A stretch of DNA of 64,000 nt from Sphingomonas ginsengisoli An et al. 2013 (GTDB lineage Bacteria > Pseudomonadota > Alphaproteobacteria > Sphingomonadales > Sphingomonadaceae). A program made the translations under genes and the position numbers. Each line of letters begins with the position of its first letter. The stretch's first letter is position 1. The notes under the pieces are model-generated. The model was not told where the DNA came from and did no database searches. It worked only from the letters and a program-made list of their open reading frames with translations. Shown here piece after piece: positions 52,128-63,587 of the stretch. Where the stretch lies: NCBI RefSeq assembly GCF_009363895.1, contig NZ_CP045434.1:930001-994000 (forward strand). Reading direction: 5' to 3'.

Positions 52128-55100
52128 TACCTCGCTGGCGCGGTCGTCTGGTCGACGACGGGGGTCTGGGTCTGGGTCTGCTCGTCTTCCTTGCGGCGCA
52201 CCTCGGTGGTGATGCCGGGAATATTCTCGAGCGGCACCTCGAGCGTGGTCGAGATGAGCTCGCGCGGGTCGCGCATCGATTTCGCCATGTTGATCAGCGC
52301 GCGGAAGGGCCCGCGGATCGAGACGTTGAACTTCAAGGGCACGTTGATCACCCGCTGGATCAGCCGCTGGGTCCCGGTGCTCCCCGCCAGCGACACGCCG
52401 TCGACCGTCAGCCTGGTGCCGAATTCGCCGGCCAGGTCGCCGTCGAGGCGGATGATCATCGAGCGGTAGCGCAGGTCTTTCAGCGCATTGAAGACGAGGT
52501 TGCCCGCGGTGCCGAGGTCGGCCTTGCTGACCGTGCCGTTGTACGACAGCCGCCCGCCCGGCGCCCGGCTGTCGAGCCGGCCGCCGACGATCCGACCGCC
52601 ATTCTCGTCGAAGATCATCGGCAGCACGCCATCGAACACGCCCTCGGCGGAAATCTCCTTGAAGCCGAAGCTCTGGACGAACTGGTTGGCGTCGAGCCCT
52701 TCGACCCGGAAGGTCAGCCGCTTGGCGCTCGGCTTGCCGAGGTTGAGCACCGTTTCCTGGAGAATCAGCGTGCCGCCCATGAACGGCCAGCGCCCTTCTT
52801 CGATTCGGACCAGCTGGCCGGGCAGGAGCTGGTAGCGGACGGTGCCGTTCAGAACCTCGATGCCCGGGTTCAGACTGGCAATGCTGAGCGTCTGGCCGGG
52901 CGCGGTCTCGAGGCCGAGCAGATCGCTGAAATTGATCGTGCCCTTCAGGCCGGTGACCGGACCGAAGGCGGCGGCGAGGTCCATGTTGTCGGTGGTGAAC
53001 GAGCCGGTCGAGGTGACCTGGGCGTTGTTCCAGTCGATCCGCCCCTGGCCGTGGACCTCGCCGTTGACGAGCGCGATGACGCCTTCGCTGAGGCGGGTGA
53101 GCTGCTCGGGCTGGAGCCCGCCGGTGGAGAAGCGGATGCCCGGCACGTCGAGGGTCGCGCCGCCGACCCCGCTCGATAGGCGGTGGCGGATGGCGACGTT
53201 GGTGACCAAGGTCCTGCTCGAGGGCTGGTGGAGCGAGCCCGATGCGGTGATCAGGTCGTGGTCGAGGAGGAAGCGGAAATCCTCGCTGCGCAGCGCGTAG
53301 AAGCGCGGCGGGTCGACCCCGATGTCGTTGGCGGTCAGCCCGCCCGCTACGCTTAGCCGGCCGTCGACGAAGCGCCAGTCGCCGCGCGCCTCGGTCATCT
53401 TGAGCGGCACCTTGCCAATGATCCCGTCGCCGCCGCTGAACATGCCCGCGAGGCCACCCGGGATGAAGCTGCCCTTGAGGTTGGCGGCATCGAGCAGGAT
53501 CGGCGCCGCCGGATTGCCGAGCCGCGCGCGCACGGCGGTGAGGTCAAACCGCTTGGTGTCGAGCATGGTCAGACGCTGAGTCTGCGCGAAAAAGGGCGAG
53601 CTGCCGAGCCGGCCGGCGACGGCGAGCCGGTTGGCGAAGGCGCCCACGCCGATCGCGCCATTGGCCTGGCGCGTGACGATCGCCTGACCAGTCGCGCAGA
53701 CGGGAACGGTGGTCCGCCCGAGCTGGAGCGAGCCGAGCTGGAGCGCGGTGAAGGACATCGGGACGCAGCCGCGCCCGAAGGCCAGCGCCGAGCCCGGCCC
53801 GATGCTGCCGTTGACCGGGAAGCGCAGGCCCTGGACCCGCCCGCCGGCGAGCGGCCCGTCAAGCACAACCACCGTGTCGAGGCTGGTCCCACCATTCGCC
53901 TGCGCGGCGAAGGTCACCGGCGCGAGCGCCAGCCGTGCGCCGCCGGCGGAATAAGGCGCGAGCTCGGCGCGGCCGCTGACCGGGCCGCCGCCGCGCGGCA
54001 TGCGGAGCGCGATCCGCGCGGTCGGCAGCCCGCCACCCTCGGTCGCGACCGTGCCGTCGAGGCGCAGCTTCTTGCTCGGCCAGTAATAAGTGATGCCGTC
54101 GCCGCCGGCGACCTGGATGCGCGCGCCGCTGGCGCTGCGGACGTTGGCGGTCTCGACCCTCACGGCACCGCCGCCGGTGAAGTTGACCAGGCGCAGCGAG
54201 CCGTTGGCCGCCATGTCGCGCGTGGCGTTGCCGACCGCCTGGCGGAGTGCGACCGCGAGCGGCTCGAGTGGGGTACCCTTGGCGCCGCCGAGGCTGTCGG
54301 TGAAGCCAGCGGTCAGCGTCGGCGCGAGGCTCACCCCCTGCACCGCATAATCCGACACCAGGGTGATCTCACCGCGCCGGGCGTTGAGCAGATAGCTGCC
54401 GCTGAGCCGCGTCCGCGCGGCGCTCACGTCGGCCAGCCGCGCGCCGAGCGCAGCGACGTCGAGCTTGCCGAGCGCGCGCGTGGGATCGCCCGCCACGCTG
54501 ACCGTGCCGTTCATCCCGGCCAACGCGTTGACCCCGACGTGAACCCCGGCGGCGCCGACCCGCGCCTTGCCAAGAAAGCGCTCGAAGGCTTCGCTGAACG
54601 AGACGTCGACGTCGAACCGCGGCTGGGCGACCGCGATGTTGCTTGTCGGGCAGGAGAAGCCCGTGGCCGACACCGGTCCCGTGACCTGCGGTCGCCGCGC
54701 GATCACTGCTAGCCGGACCGTCGCTCGCATTCCTTCGAGGCTGCAGCGCCCCGGCGCCAGTCGCGGGCTCGACGCCGCCAGCCGGCCCTTGAAGCCGCCC
54801 GTCAGATTGCCCGCCCCCTCGACCGCGACTCCCAGCGGCCCGAACGGGGTCGCCAGCGCGATAGACGTGTCGGCAAGATCGACCGCGATATCAGGGAGCG
54901 TGAACGGCTTGCCCGGGGTCGACGGGGTCGGCAGCAGCTTGTCGAGCTGGCCCCAGCTGACCTTGTTGCCGACGAAGCGACCGTTGAGCCGGACCCCGCG
55001 CGCCACCACGCGATAAATTTCGACCCGCCCGTTAAGCAGGATCCGCATCTGCACCTGCGCGATCCGCGCGGTGAGGTCGGGCCGGCGCGGATCGCCGATA

Positions 55101-55381
55101 ACGAGGTTCGAGACCTGCTGTGTGCGCAGGCCCACCCGGTCGAGATGATAGGTCGCCTGCACCCCGCGCTTGGCAAGTTCGCGGGCGAGGATGTCGGACG
55201 CGAGCGGACGCCGCTGGGTCCACACCACCGCAATCGCCACCACCAGCAGCGCCAGGAGCCCGAGGAGCAAATAGCCGAGCAGCCGCGGCCAGCGCCGCCG
55301 CCGACGGGCGGCGACGAGCGGGGACTCGGCTGACCCAGCTTCCTCCGGCCGCTCGGGATTTACGCTGGGCTCGACGGTCAT
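52127..55381 (-). CDS. ydbH: YdbH-type intermembrane lipid transport protein (AsmA-like)
   Basis: 1084 residues from ATG 55381 with AAAGGA just upstream. A basic N-terminus (ARRRRRWPR), one inner-membrane helix (about 33-52, LLGYLLLGLLALLVVAIAVV) and about 1000 residues of repetitive beta structure forming a long groove, ending with the proline/threonine-rich tail. Family features: QVSNLVIGDPRRPDLTARIA near the start and GRIDWNNAQVTSTGSFTTDN in the C-terminal half. Spans the periplasm with YnbE; member of the AsmA-like group together with TamB. Operon ydbH-ynbE-ydbL. Confidence 0.88.
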   Translation of the reverse strand: MTVEPSVNPERPEEAGSAESPLVAARRRRRWPRLLGYLLLGLLALLVVAIAVVWTQRRPLASDILARELAKRGVQATYHLDRVGLRTQQVSNLVIGDPRRPDLTARIAQVQMRILLNGRVEIYRVVARGVRLNGRFVGNKVSWGQLDKLLPTPSTPGKPFTLPDIAVDLADTSIALATPFGPLGVAVEGAGNLTGGFKGRLAASSPRLAPGRCSLEGMRATVRLAVIARRPQVTGPVSATGFSCPTSNIAVAQPRFDVDVSFSEAFERFLGKARVGAAGVHVGVNALAGMNGTVSVAGDPTRALGKLDVAALGARLADVSAARTRLSGSYLLNARRGEITLVSDYAVQGVSLAPTLTAGFTDSLGGAKGTPLEPLAVALRQAVGNATRDMAANGSLRLVNFTGGGAVRVETANVRSASGARIQVAGGDGITYYWPSKKLRLDGTVATEGGGLPTARIALRMPRGGGPVSGRAELAPYSAGGARLALAPVTFAAQANGGTSLDTVVVLDGPLAGGRVQGLRFPVNGSIGPGSALAFGRGCVPMSFTALQLGSLQLGRTTVPVCATGQAIVTRQANGAIGVGAFANRLAVAGRLGSSPFFAQTQRLTMLDTKRFDLTAVRARLGNPAAPILLDAANLKGSFIPGGLAGMFSGGDGIIGKVPLKMTEARGDWRFVDGRLSVAGGLTANDIGVDPPRFYALRSEDFRFLLDHDLITASGSLHQPSSRTLVTNVAIRHRLSSGVGGATLDVPGIRFSTGGLQPEQLTRLSEGVIALVNGEVHGQGRIDWNNAQVTSTGSFTTDNMDLAAAFGPVTGLKGTINFSDLLGLETAPGQTLSIASLNPGIEVLNGTVRYQLLPGQLVRIEEGRWPFMGGTLILQETVLNLGKPSAKRLTFRVEGLDANQFVQSFGFKEISAEGVFDGVLPMIFDENGGRIVGGRLDSRAPGGRLSYNGTVSKADLGTAGNLVFNALKDLRYRSMIIRLDGDLAGEFGTRLTVDGVSLAGSTGTQRLIQRVINVPLKFNVSIRGPFRALINMAKSMRDPRELISTTLEVPLENIPGITTEVRRKEDEQTQTQTPVVDQTTAPAR

Positions 55382-55472
55382 TGTCCTTTCAAACTGCGGG
55401 GCGCCGATGCCGTTCCGCCACCGGCATGATCGCGGTTGCGCGCGCGCCGGCTTTGCTCTTACTCTGTGGCCC

Positions 55473-56153
55473 ATGGGCGACAAGCCGAATGGCGCCGACG
55501 GGCATCGCGCGCGCCTTCGGCAACGGCTGCTGGACGGCGGTGGCGACGCGTTGCTTGATCATGAGCTGGTTGAATATCTGCTGACCACCGGACTGCCGCG
55601 CGTCGACACCAAGGACAAGGCCAAGCAATTGCTCGAGACCTATGGCCGGCTCGGCCGGCTGCTCGGCACGCCGCCGCAAGTGCTTCTGCGCGAAGGGCTG
55701 TCGGAGCCAGTTGTCGGCGCGCTGGCGATCGCCCGCGCCACCGCGCAACGCCTGCTCGAGACGCGGCTCGAGGACCGCCCCGTGCTGTCGAACTGGGAGG
55801 CGCTGAGCGATTATCTCAAGGCAACGATGGCCCACCTCGCGATTGAGCAGGTGCGCGTGCTGTTTCTCAACGCCAAGAACATGCTGCTGTCGAATGAAGC
55901 CCTATGGACCGGCTCGGTCGACGAGGCGGCGGTCCATGTCCGCGAGGTAATGGCGCGCGCCATCGCGCTCGGCGCCAGCTCGATCATCATCGTCCACAAC
56001 CATCCCAGCGGCGACCCCACCCCGAGCCGCGCCGACATCCGCCTCACGCAGGAGCTGGTCGAGGCCGGCCGCCTGATGAAGGTCGCGGTCCACGATCACA
56101 TCATTGTCGGCACCCAAGGCCAGACCAGCCTGCGCGCGCAGGGGTTGATGTGA
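55473..56153 (+). CDS. radC: RadC family JAB-domain protein
   Basis: 226 residues from ATG 55473. N-terminal helix-hairpin region (GHRARLRQRLLDGGGDALLD) and a C-terminal JAMM/MPN+ domain with the metal motif IIVHNHPSGDPTPSRAD (H-x-H-x7-S-x2-D pattern) and HDHIIVG. Often called DNA repair protein RadC, but a direct repair role is disputed. Divergent from ydbH. Confidence 0.92.
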   Translation: MGDKPNGADGHRARLRQRLLDGGGDALLDHELVEYLLTTGLPRVDTKDKAKQLLETYGRLGRLLGTPPQVLLREGLSEPVVGALAIARATAQRLLETRLEDRPVLSNWEALSDYLKATMAHLAIEQVRVLFLNAKNMLLSNEALWTGSVDEAAVHVREVMARAIALGASSIIIVHNHPSGDPTPSRADIRLTQELVEAGRLMKVAVHDHIIVGTQGQTSLRAQGLM

Positions 56154-56208
56154 TGACCTTTCGCCTTCCCCTAATGCGACCGAGACCGATCATGGCGATC
56201 TTGCTGCC

Positions 56209-56523
56209 ATGACTGACGGGCTCGCAATCTCCCTAGCGATTGCCGTCGCAATCATCCTCAATGTGACAGCGACGCTCACCCTGCGTCGGTTTCTTCAATC
56301 GGCTTTCGCGATCACCGTCTTTGGCGGCATGCTAATTCCGGCAATGGTCGGTCTGTTGGGGTTGTATGAGCTGAGCGACATGCAGGTCGACAGCCCACCA
56401 CCCGGCGCACTTCTGATCGGCGGGGCGATAATGATCGCCATTCTGACGCCCTGCACATTGCTCATAAGCTGGGCGACGAATTGGGCCGCGAACCGATGGC
56501 AGCGATCGCGGCGCGTGGGCTAA
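56209..56523 (+). CDS. small three-helix membrane protein
   Basis: 104 residues, not recognised. Three hydrophobic segments: LAISLAIAVAIILNVTATLT, FAITVFGGMLIPAMVGLLGL and LLIGGAIMIAILTPCTLLIS, with a short acidic loop (ELSDMQVDSPPPGA). Tail NRWQRSRRVG is basic. Position-specific role unknown. Follows radC by 55 bp. Confidence 0.7.
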   Translation: MTDGLAISLAIAVAIILNVTATLTLRRFLQSAFAITVFGGMLIPAMVGLLGLYELSDMQVDSPPPGALLIGGAIMIAILTPCTLLISWATNWAANRWQRSRRVG

Positions 56524-56542
56524 GATCGCACCTGATCCGAGA

Positions 56543-56574
56543 ACGGCGGCGACCGGGCACAATCCGGCCGCCGT
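56543..56574. terminator. hairpin between convergent genes
   Basis: ACGGCGGC (56543-56550) pairs with GCCGCCGT (56567-56574), with an inner CCGG/CCGG stem. It lies midway between the small membrane protein gene and the DJ-1/PfpI gene; no long T-run. Confidence 0.5.
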
Positions 56575-56583
56575 GCTCATCCT

Positions 56584-57285
56584 TCAGGCGGCAGCGTCGG
56601 CCGGTTGCCGCGCCAGCACCTCGAGCAGCGCTTGCGCCGCCGGTTCGCTCGACGCCGGATTCTGGCCGGTGATCAGCTTGCCGTGGACCGCGACGTGCGG
56701 CTTGAAGGCTTCTACCTTGCTATATTCGGCGCCCTGCTCCTTGAGCATGTCCTCGACCAGGAACGGCACCACCGCGGTCAGCCCGACCGCGGCTTCCTCC
56801 TCGTCGGTGAAGCCGGTCACACGCTTGCCCTTGGCGAGCGGCTGGCCGTCCTCGGCTGTGACGTTCTTGAGGACGCCGGGGGCGTGGCAGACCAGCGCCA
56901 CCGGCTTGTCGGCACGCAGCGTCTGCTCGATCAACGCCTTGGAGTTGGCATCTTCGGCCAGATCCCACAGCGGACCATGCCCGCCAGGATAGAAGACCGC
57001 GTCGAAGTCGTCCGCGGACACCTCTTCGAGCCGCCTGGTGGTGGCGAGCTGCTGCTGCGCGGCGCTGTCGCCCTTGAAGCGCTTGGTCGCCTCGGTCTGC
57101 GCGTCGGGAGCGTCGCTCTTGGGGTCGAGCGGCGGCTGGCCGCCCTTGGGGCTCGCCAGCGTCACTTCATGCCCGGCGTCGGTCAGGACGTAGAATGGCG
57201 CGGCGAATTCCTCGAGCCAGAAGCCGGTCTTCTTGCCGGTGTCGCCAAGCTGGTCATGGCTGGTGAGGACCATCAGTATTTTCAT
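56584..57285 (-). CDS. DJ-1/PfpI family protein, Hsp31/glyoxalase III-like
   Basis: 233 residues from ATG 57285 (MKILMVLTSHDQLGDTGKKT). Catalytic triad region: nucleophile C133 and H134 in ALVCHAPGVLK, and acidic E26 in GFWLEEFAAPFY. VFYPGGHGPLWDLAED is the family strand before the elbow. This group includes methylglyoxal-detoxifying Hsp31-type enzymes; that role is the most likely. Longer in-frame sequence upstream runs into the purB promoter and is rejected. Confidence 0.9.
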   Translation of the reverse strand: MKILMVLTSHDQLGDTGKKTGFWLEEFAAPFYVLTDAGHEVTLASPKGGQPPLDPKSDAPDAQTEATKRFKGDSAAQQQLATTRRLEEVSADDFDAVFYPGGHGPLWDLAEDANSKALIEQTLRADKPVALVCHAPGVLKNVTAEDGQPLAKGKRVTGFTDEEEAAVGLTAVVPFLVEDMLKEQGAEYSKVEAFKPHVAVHGKLITGQNPASSEPAAQALLEVLARQPADAAA

Positions 57286-57412
57286 CGCGCTGCGCCTTTT
57301 TTCTGATCTGCGTGCTCGTCCCCGCCCGACCCACAGATAGGTATGCTGCCCGAGCATTCCACCCGGCCCGTCCGATTGCCGCTTGCCGCCGCCCCTGCTA
57401 GGCGCGCGGCCC

Positions 57413-58735
57413 ATGATCCCCCGCTATTCCCGCCCCGCCATGACCGCCATCTGGGAAGCCGAGAACCGCTTCCGCATTTGGTGGGATATCGAGGTCTTCG
57501 CCGCCGAGGCGATGGGCCAGATCGGGATGATCCCGGCCGAGGACGCGCAGAAAATCGTCGCCGCGCATGACGCCAAGGCGATCGACCCGGTCGACGTCCC
57601 CGCGATCGACGCGATCGAGGCGGTGACCAAGCATGACGTCATCGCCTTCCTGACCTGGATCGGCGAGCGGCTCGGGCCCGAAAAGCGCTATCTCCACCAG
57701 GGCATGACCAGCTCGGACGTGCTCGACACCGCGCTGGCGGTACAGCTGACCCAGGCGGCCGACATCCTGCTCGCCGACCTCGACGAGCTGCTCGCCGTGC
57801 TTGAGCGGCGCGCGTTCGAGCATAAGCTGACGCCGACCATCGGCCGCAGCCACGGCATTCATGCCGAGCCAGTCACTTTCGGCCTCAAGCTCGCGCAGGC
57901 GCACGCCGAATTCGCCCGCAACAAGGTCCGCTTGCAGGCCGCGCGCGCCGACATCGCTACCTGCGCCATCTCAGGCGCGGTCGGCACCTTCGCCAACATC
58001 GATCCGCGGGTCGAAGAGCATGTCGCCCAGCGCCTCGGCCTGACTCCCGAGCCGGTCTCGACCCAGGTCATCCCGCGCGACCGCCACGCGATGTTCTTCG
58101 CGACGCTCGGCGTCATCGCCTCGTCGATCGAGCGGCTGGCGACCGAAGTCCGTCACCTCCAGCGCACCGAAGTGCTCGAAGCCGAGGAGTATTTCTCGCC
58201 CGGGCAGAAGGGCAGCTCGGCGATGCCGCACAAGCGCAACCCGGTGCTGACCGAGAACCTCACTGGCCTCGCGCGGATGGTCCGCTCGGCGGTCACCCCG
58301 GCGCTCGAAAACGTCGCCCTCTGGCACGAGCGCGATATCAGCCATTCGTCGGTCGAGCGCTACATCGGCCCCGACGCGACCATCACCCTCGATTTCGCCC
58401 TCGCCCGGCTGACCGGGGTCATCGACAAGCTGCTCGTCTACCCCGAGCGGATGCAGAAGAACCTCGACCGCATGGGCGGCCTCGTCCACTCGCAGCGGGT
58501 ACTGCTGGCGCTCACCCAGGCGGGCCTCAGCCGCGAGGACGCCTATGCCCTCGTCCAGCGCAACGCGATGAAGGTATGGGAATCGGACGGACGCTTAAGC
58601 CTGCTCGGCCTGCTTCAGGCCGACCCGCAAGTAACCGCCGCCATTCCGCCCGAGCAACTCGCGAAGAGCTTCGACCTCGATTACCACCTCGGCCAGGTCG
58701 ACACGATCTTTCGCCGCGTGTTCGGCCGCGTCTGA
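57413..58735 (+). CDS. purB: adenylosuccinate lyase
   Basis: 440 residues from ATG 57413 (MIPRYSRPAMTAIWEAENRF). Fumarase/aspartase-superfamily lyase that acts twice in purine synthesis (SAICAR to AICAR and adenylosuccinate to AMP). Signature GSSAMPHKRNP near 266-276, plus HQGMTSSDVLDTALA and TIGRSHGIHAEPVTFG. Length is normal. Confidence 0.97.
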   Translation: MIPRYSRPAMTAIWEAENRFRIWWDIEVFAAEAMGQIGMIPAEDAQKIVAAHDAKAIDPVDVPAIDAIEAVTKHDVIAFLTWIGERLGPEKRYLHQGMTSSDVLDTALAVQLTQAADILLADLDELLAVLERRAFEHKLTPTIGRSHGIHAEPVTFGLKLAQAHAEFARNKVRLQAARADIATCAISGAVGTFANIDPRVEEHVAQRLGLTPEPVSTQVIPRDRHAMFFATLGVIASSIERLATEVRHLQRTEVLEAEEYFSPGQKGSSAMPHKRNPVLTENLTGLARMVRSAVTPALENVALWHERDISHSSVERYIGPDATITLDFALARLTGVIDKLLVYPERMQKNLDRMGGLVHSQRVLLALTQAGLSREDAYALVQRNAMKVWESDGRLSLLGLLQADPQVTAAIPPEQLAKSFDLDYHLGQVDTIFRRVFGRV

Positions 58736-58756
58736 GCATTGCCTTTGGCTGGCCTG

Positions 58757-59545
58757 TTAGGCAGCCGCTCCCGTCGCTTCGAGAATGAGCCGCGCCGTGG
58801 CGGCAGGCTCGTCCCACATCGGGTAATGGCCGCTATGGTCAAACCAGTGCAGACGCGCACTCGGGAAAGCGGCGGTGGCCCGACGGGCCTGACGCGCCAG
58901 ACAAAGTCGGTCATGCCGACCCCAGCCGATCGTGACCTTGCCGCTCCCGGCGGCACCAGGTCCGCGCTGCTCCGGCCCGGTCGCCAGATCGTCGATCAGC
59001 GCCGCCGCCGTGGGCGTGCTTGCCAAAGCCTCCAGTTCGCTCGCCACGAGCGTCCCATCGAGCTGCCACGGATGAGCGGATAGCTGCGCCAGCAGGACGC
59101 TTCTTCCGACCGCACTTCTCGCCAGTGGCGCAAGCATATGCGTGCGGGAAAGCCCGCGCAGGAGCGCCAGCGATGCCTGCAAGGTGGTGCGGAACAGCGT
59201 GCGCTCGGCTCCGCGCCAAAAGCCGCCCGGATCGAGCGCGACGACCGGCCCGGCGTGATCGCGCCGCGCCAGCTCGAGCACCATTCGTGCGCCCAGCGAG
59301 CTGCCTACCACGGCCGCCGCGTCCAGCTGACGGTCGGCGATGAAGTCGGCCACACTGCGGGTGAGCCCGGCGAAGGTGCCGCTGTCGTCTTCGACCGGTT
59401 TGCCGTCGTGGCCCGGAAGAGTGACGATGATCAGTTCGTGATGGCAGGCCAGCACGGGCACGATCGGATCCCACGCGGACGGTGTATTTCCCAGTCCATG
59501 GACGAGGAGTAGCGGCGGCCCGTAGCCGGTTCGATAATGATGCAT
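58757..59545 (-). CDS. alpha/beta hydrolase
   Basis: 262 residues. Oxyanion region LLLVHGLGNTPSAWD, nucleophile elbow VVGSSLGARMV (Ser in G-S-S-L-G), strand WGRHDRLCLA with the acid, and catalytic His in WFDHSGHYPMWDEP. No signal peptide. Substrate unknown; similar folds include esterases and C-C bond hydrolases. Convergent with purB, 21 bp apart. Confidence 0.87.
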   Translation of the reverse strand: MHHYRTGYGPPLLLVHGLGNTPSAWDPIVPVLACHHELIIVTLPGHDGKPVEDDSGTFAGLTRSVADFIADRQLDAAAVVGSSLGARMVLELARRDHAGPVVALDPGGFWRGAERTLFRTTLQASLALLRGLSRTHMLAPLARSAVGRSVLLAQLSAHPWQLDGTLVASELEALASTPTAAALIDDLATGPEQRGPGAAGSGKVTIGWGRHDRLCLARQARRATAAFPSARLHWFDHSGHYPMWDEPAATARLILEATGAAA

Positions 59546-59598
59546 GGACGACGAACGCGCGGCGTTGGCTTAAGGGTGCCGGCTCCACGCCGAACCCT

Positions 59599-60723
59599 CT
59601 ATCCCAACGCGTCCTTCAGCCGCCCGAAGAAGCTCTTGCTCGCCGGGCATTCTTCGCCGGTCTCGGTCTCGCGGAATTGGGCGAGCAGTTCCTTCTGCTT
59701 GGCCGAGAGCCTGGTCGGCGTCTCGACCAGGATGCGGGTGACGAGGTCGCCGCGGCCGCGGCCGTTGACGACGCTCATCCCCGCGCCGCGCTGGCGCAGC
59801 GTGTCGCCCGACTGGATGCCGGCGGGGATCTTGATCTCGATCGGCTGGCCGTCGATGCCGGGAACGGTGATGCTCCCGCCCAGCGCCGCAGTGGTGAAGC
59901 TGACCGGGCATTCGGCGATCAACGTCGTGCCCTCGCGCCCGAACAGCGCGTGGCGCTTCAAATGCACGAACAGGTAGAGGTCGCCGTTCGCGGCCCCGCG
60001 TACGCCCGCCTCGCCCTCGCCGGCAACGCGGATGCGGGTGCCCTCGTCCACCCCGGCGGGGATCGAGATCGATAGCTGGCGGCGCTTGAGGATGCGGCCT
60101 TCGCCTTCGCAGCTCGGGCAGGGATCGGCGATGGTCACGCCATGGCCGTGGCAGGTCGGGCAGGCACGCTCGACCACGAAGAACCCCTGCTGTGCGCGGA
60201 CCTTGCCCTGCCCGCCGCAGGTGGCGCAGCGCTCGGGCCGGCTTTCGCCGCGCGAGCCGTCGCCGCCGCACGGCTCGCACCGCTGCAGCGTCTCGATCTC
60301 GATGGTCGACTGCTTGCCGGCGTACGCCTCTTCGAGCGTCAGCTCGAGGTCGTAGCGCAGGTCCGAACCGCGCGCGGCGCTCTGCCGGCCGCCCCCGCGC
60401 TGGTCCATGAATTCGCCGAAGATCGACGAGAAGATGTCGGAGAAGCCGTCGAACCCGGCGCCGCCGCCGAACGGATCGCCACCCATTCCGCCCTGCTGGA
60501 AGGCGGCGTGGCCGAAGCGGTCGTAGGCCGCGCGCTTCTGCGGGTCCTTGAGGCAGTCGTAGGCCTCATTGAGCGCCTTGAACTTGGCTTCCTTGTCGGT
60601 GCAGCCGCCGTGGCGATCGGGATGGCATTCCATCGCAAGGCGGCGGAACGCGGCCTTGATCTCCCGCTCGTCGGCGGTCTTGGCGACCCCGAGCAACTCA
60701 TAATAGTCGGTGTGAACCGTCAT
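59599..60723 (-). CDS. dnaJ: chaperone DnaJ
   Basis: 374 residues. J domain (1-70) with the HPD motif in MECHPDRHGG, a Gly/Phe-rich region (about 75-115), four zinc-binding CxxCxGxG repeats (CEPCGGDG, CATCGGQG, CPTCHGHG, CPSCEGEG) and the C-terminal substrate-binding domains. Stimulates DnaK ATPase and delivers unfolded proteins. Downstream of dnaK on the same strand but separated from it by a strong terminator. Confidence 0.97.
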   Translation of the reverse strand: MTVHTDYYELLGVAKTADEREIKAAFRRLAMECHPDRHGGCTDKEAKFKALNEAYDCLKDPQKRAAYDRFGHAAFQQGGMGGDPFGGGAGFDGFSDIFSSIFGEFMDQRGGGRQSAARGSDLRYDLELTLEEAYAGKQSTIEIETLQRCEPCGGDGSRGESRPERCATCGGQGKVRAQQGFFVVERACPTCHGHGVTIADPCPSCEGEGRILKRRQLSISIPAGVDEGTRIRVAGEGEAGVRGAANGDLYLFVHLKRHALFGREGTTLIAECPVSFTTAALGGSITVPGIDGQPIEIKIPAGIQSGDTLRQRGAGMSVVNGRGRGDLVTRILVETPTRLSAKQKELLAQFRETETGEECPASKSFFGRLKDALG

Positions 60724-60740
60724 GGGCGAAACCTAAAAAC

Positions 60741-60771
60741 CGCCGCCCCGGTGAGACGCACCGGGGCGGCG
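60741..60771 (-). terminator. intrinsic terminator between dnaK and dnaJ
   Basis: Perfect 12-bp stem CGCCGCCCCGGT (60741-60752) / ACCGGGGCGGCG (60760-60771), 7-nt loop. In the minus direction it is followed by GTTTTTAGG. It begins 12 bp after the dnaK stop and should end most dnaK transcripts, leaving dnaJ to read-through or its own promoter. Confidence 0.85.
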
Positions 60772-60782
60772 CTCATGATGGC

Positions 60783-62714
<1,932 letters not shown>

Positions 62715-62782
62715 ATTTATCAGACCCTTTGACTAGCCCCCGGACTCCTCCTCCGAGGCGCCGGATTTCGTTATTACGGCGG

Positions 62783-62812
62783 CGATATAGGGGTCAGTTC
62801 GGGCGCAACAAG
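62783..62812 (-). promoter_or_regulatory. RpoH (sigma-32) heat-shock promoter of dnaK
   Basis: On the minus strand CTTG (62812-62809), 17 bp, then CCTATATCG (62791-62783). This is the alphaproteobacterial RpoH consensus CTTG-N17-CYTATNT. The -10 element ends 69 bp before the dnaK start, giving a leader of about 60 nt with AAAGGG before the ATG. Confidence 0.85.
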
Positions 62813-62843
62813 GGTTGTGGCTTTCGGGTGCAACGGTGCGGCG

Positions 62844-63583
<740 letters not shown>

Positions 63584-63587
<4 letters not shown>

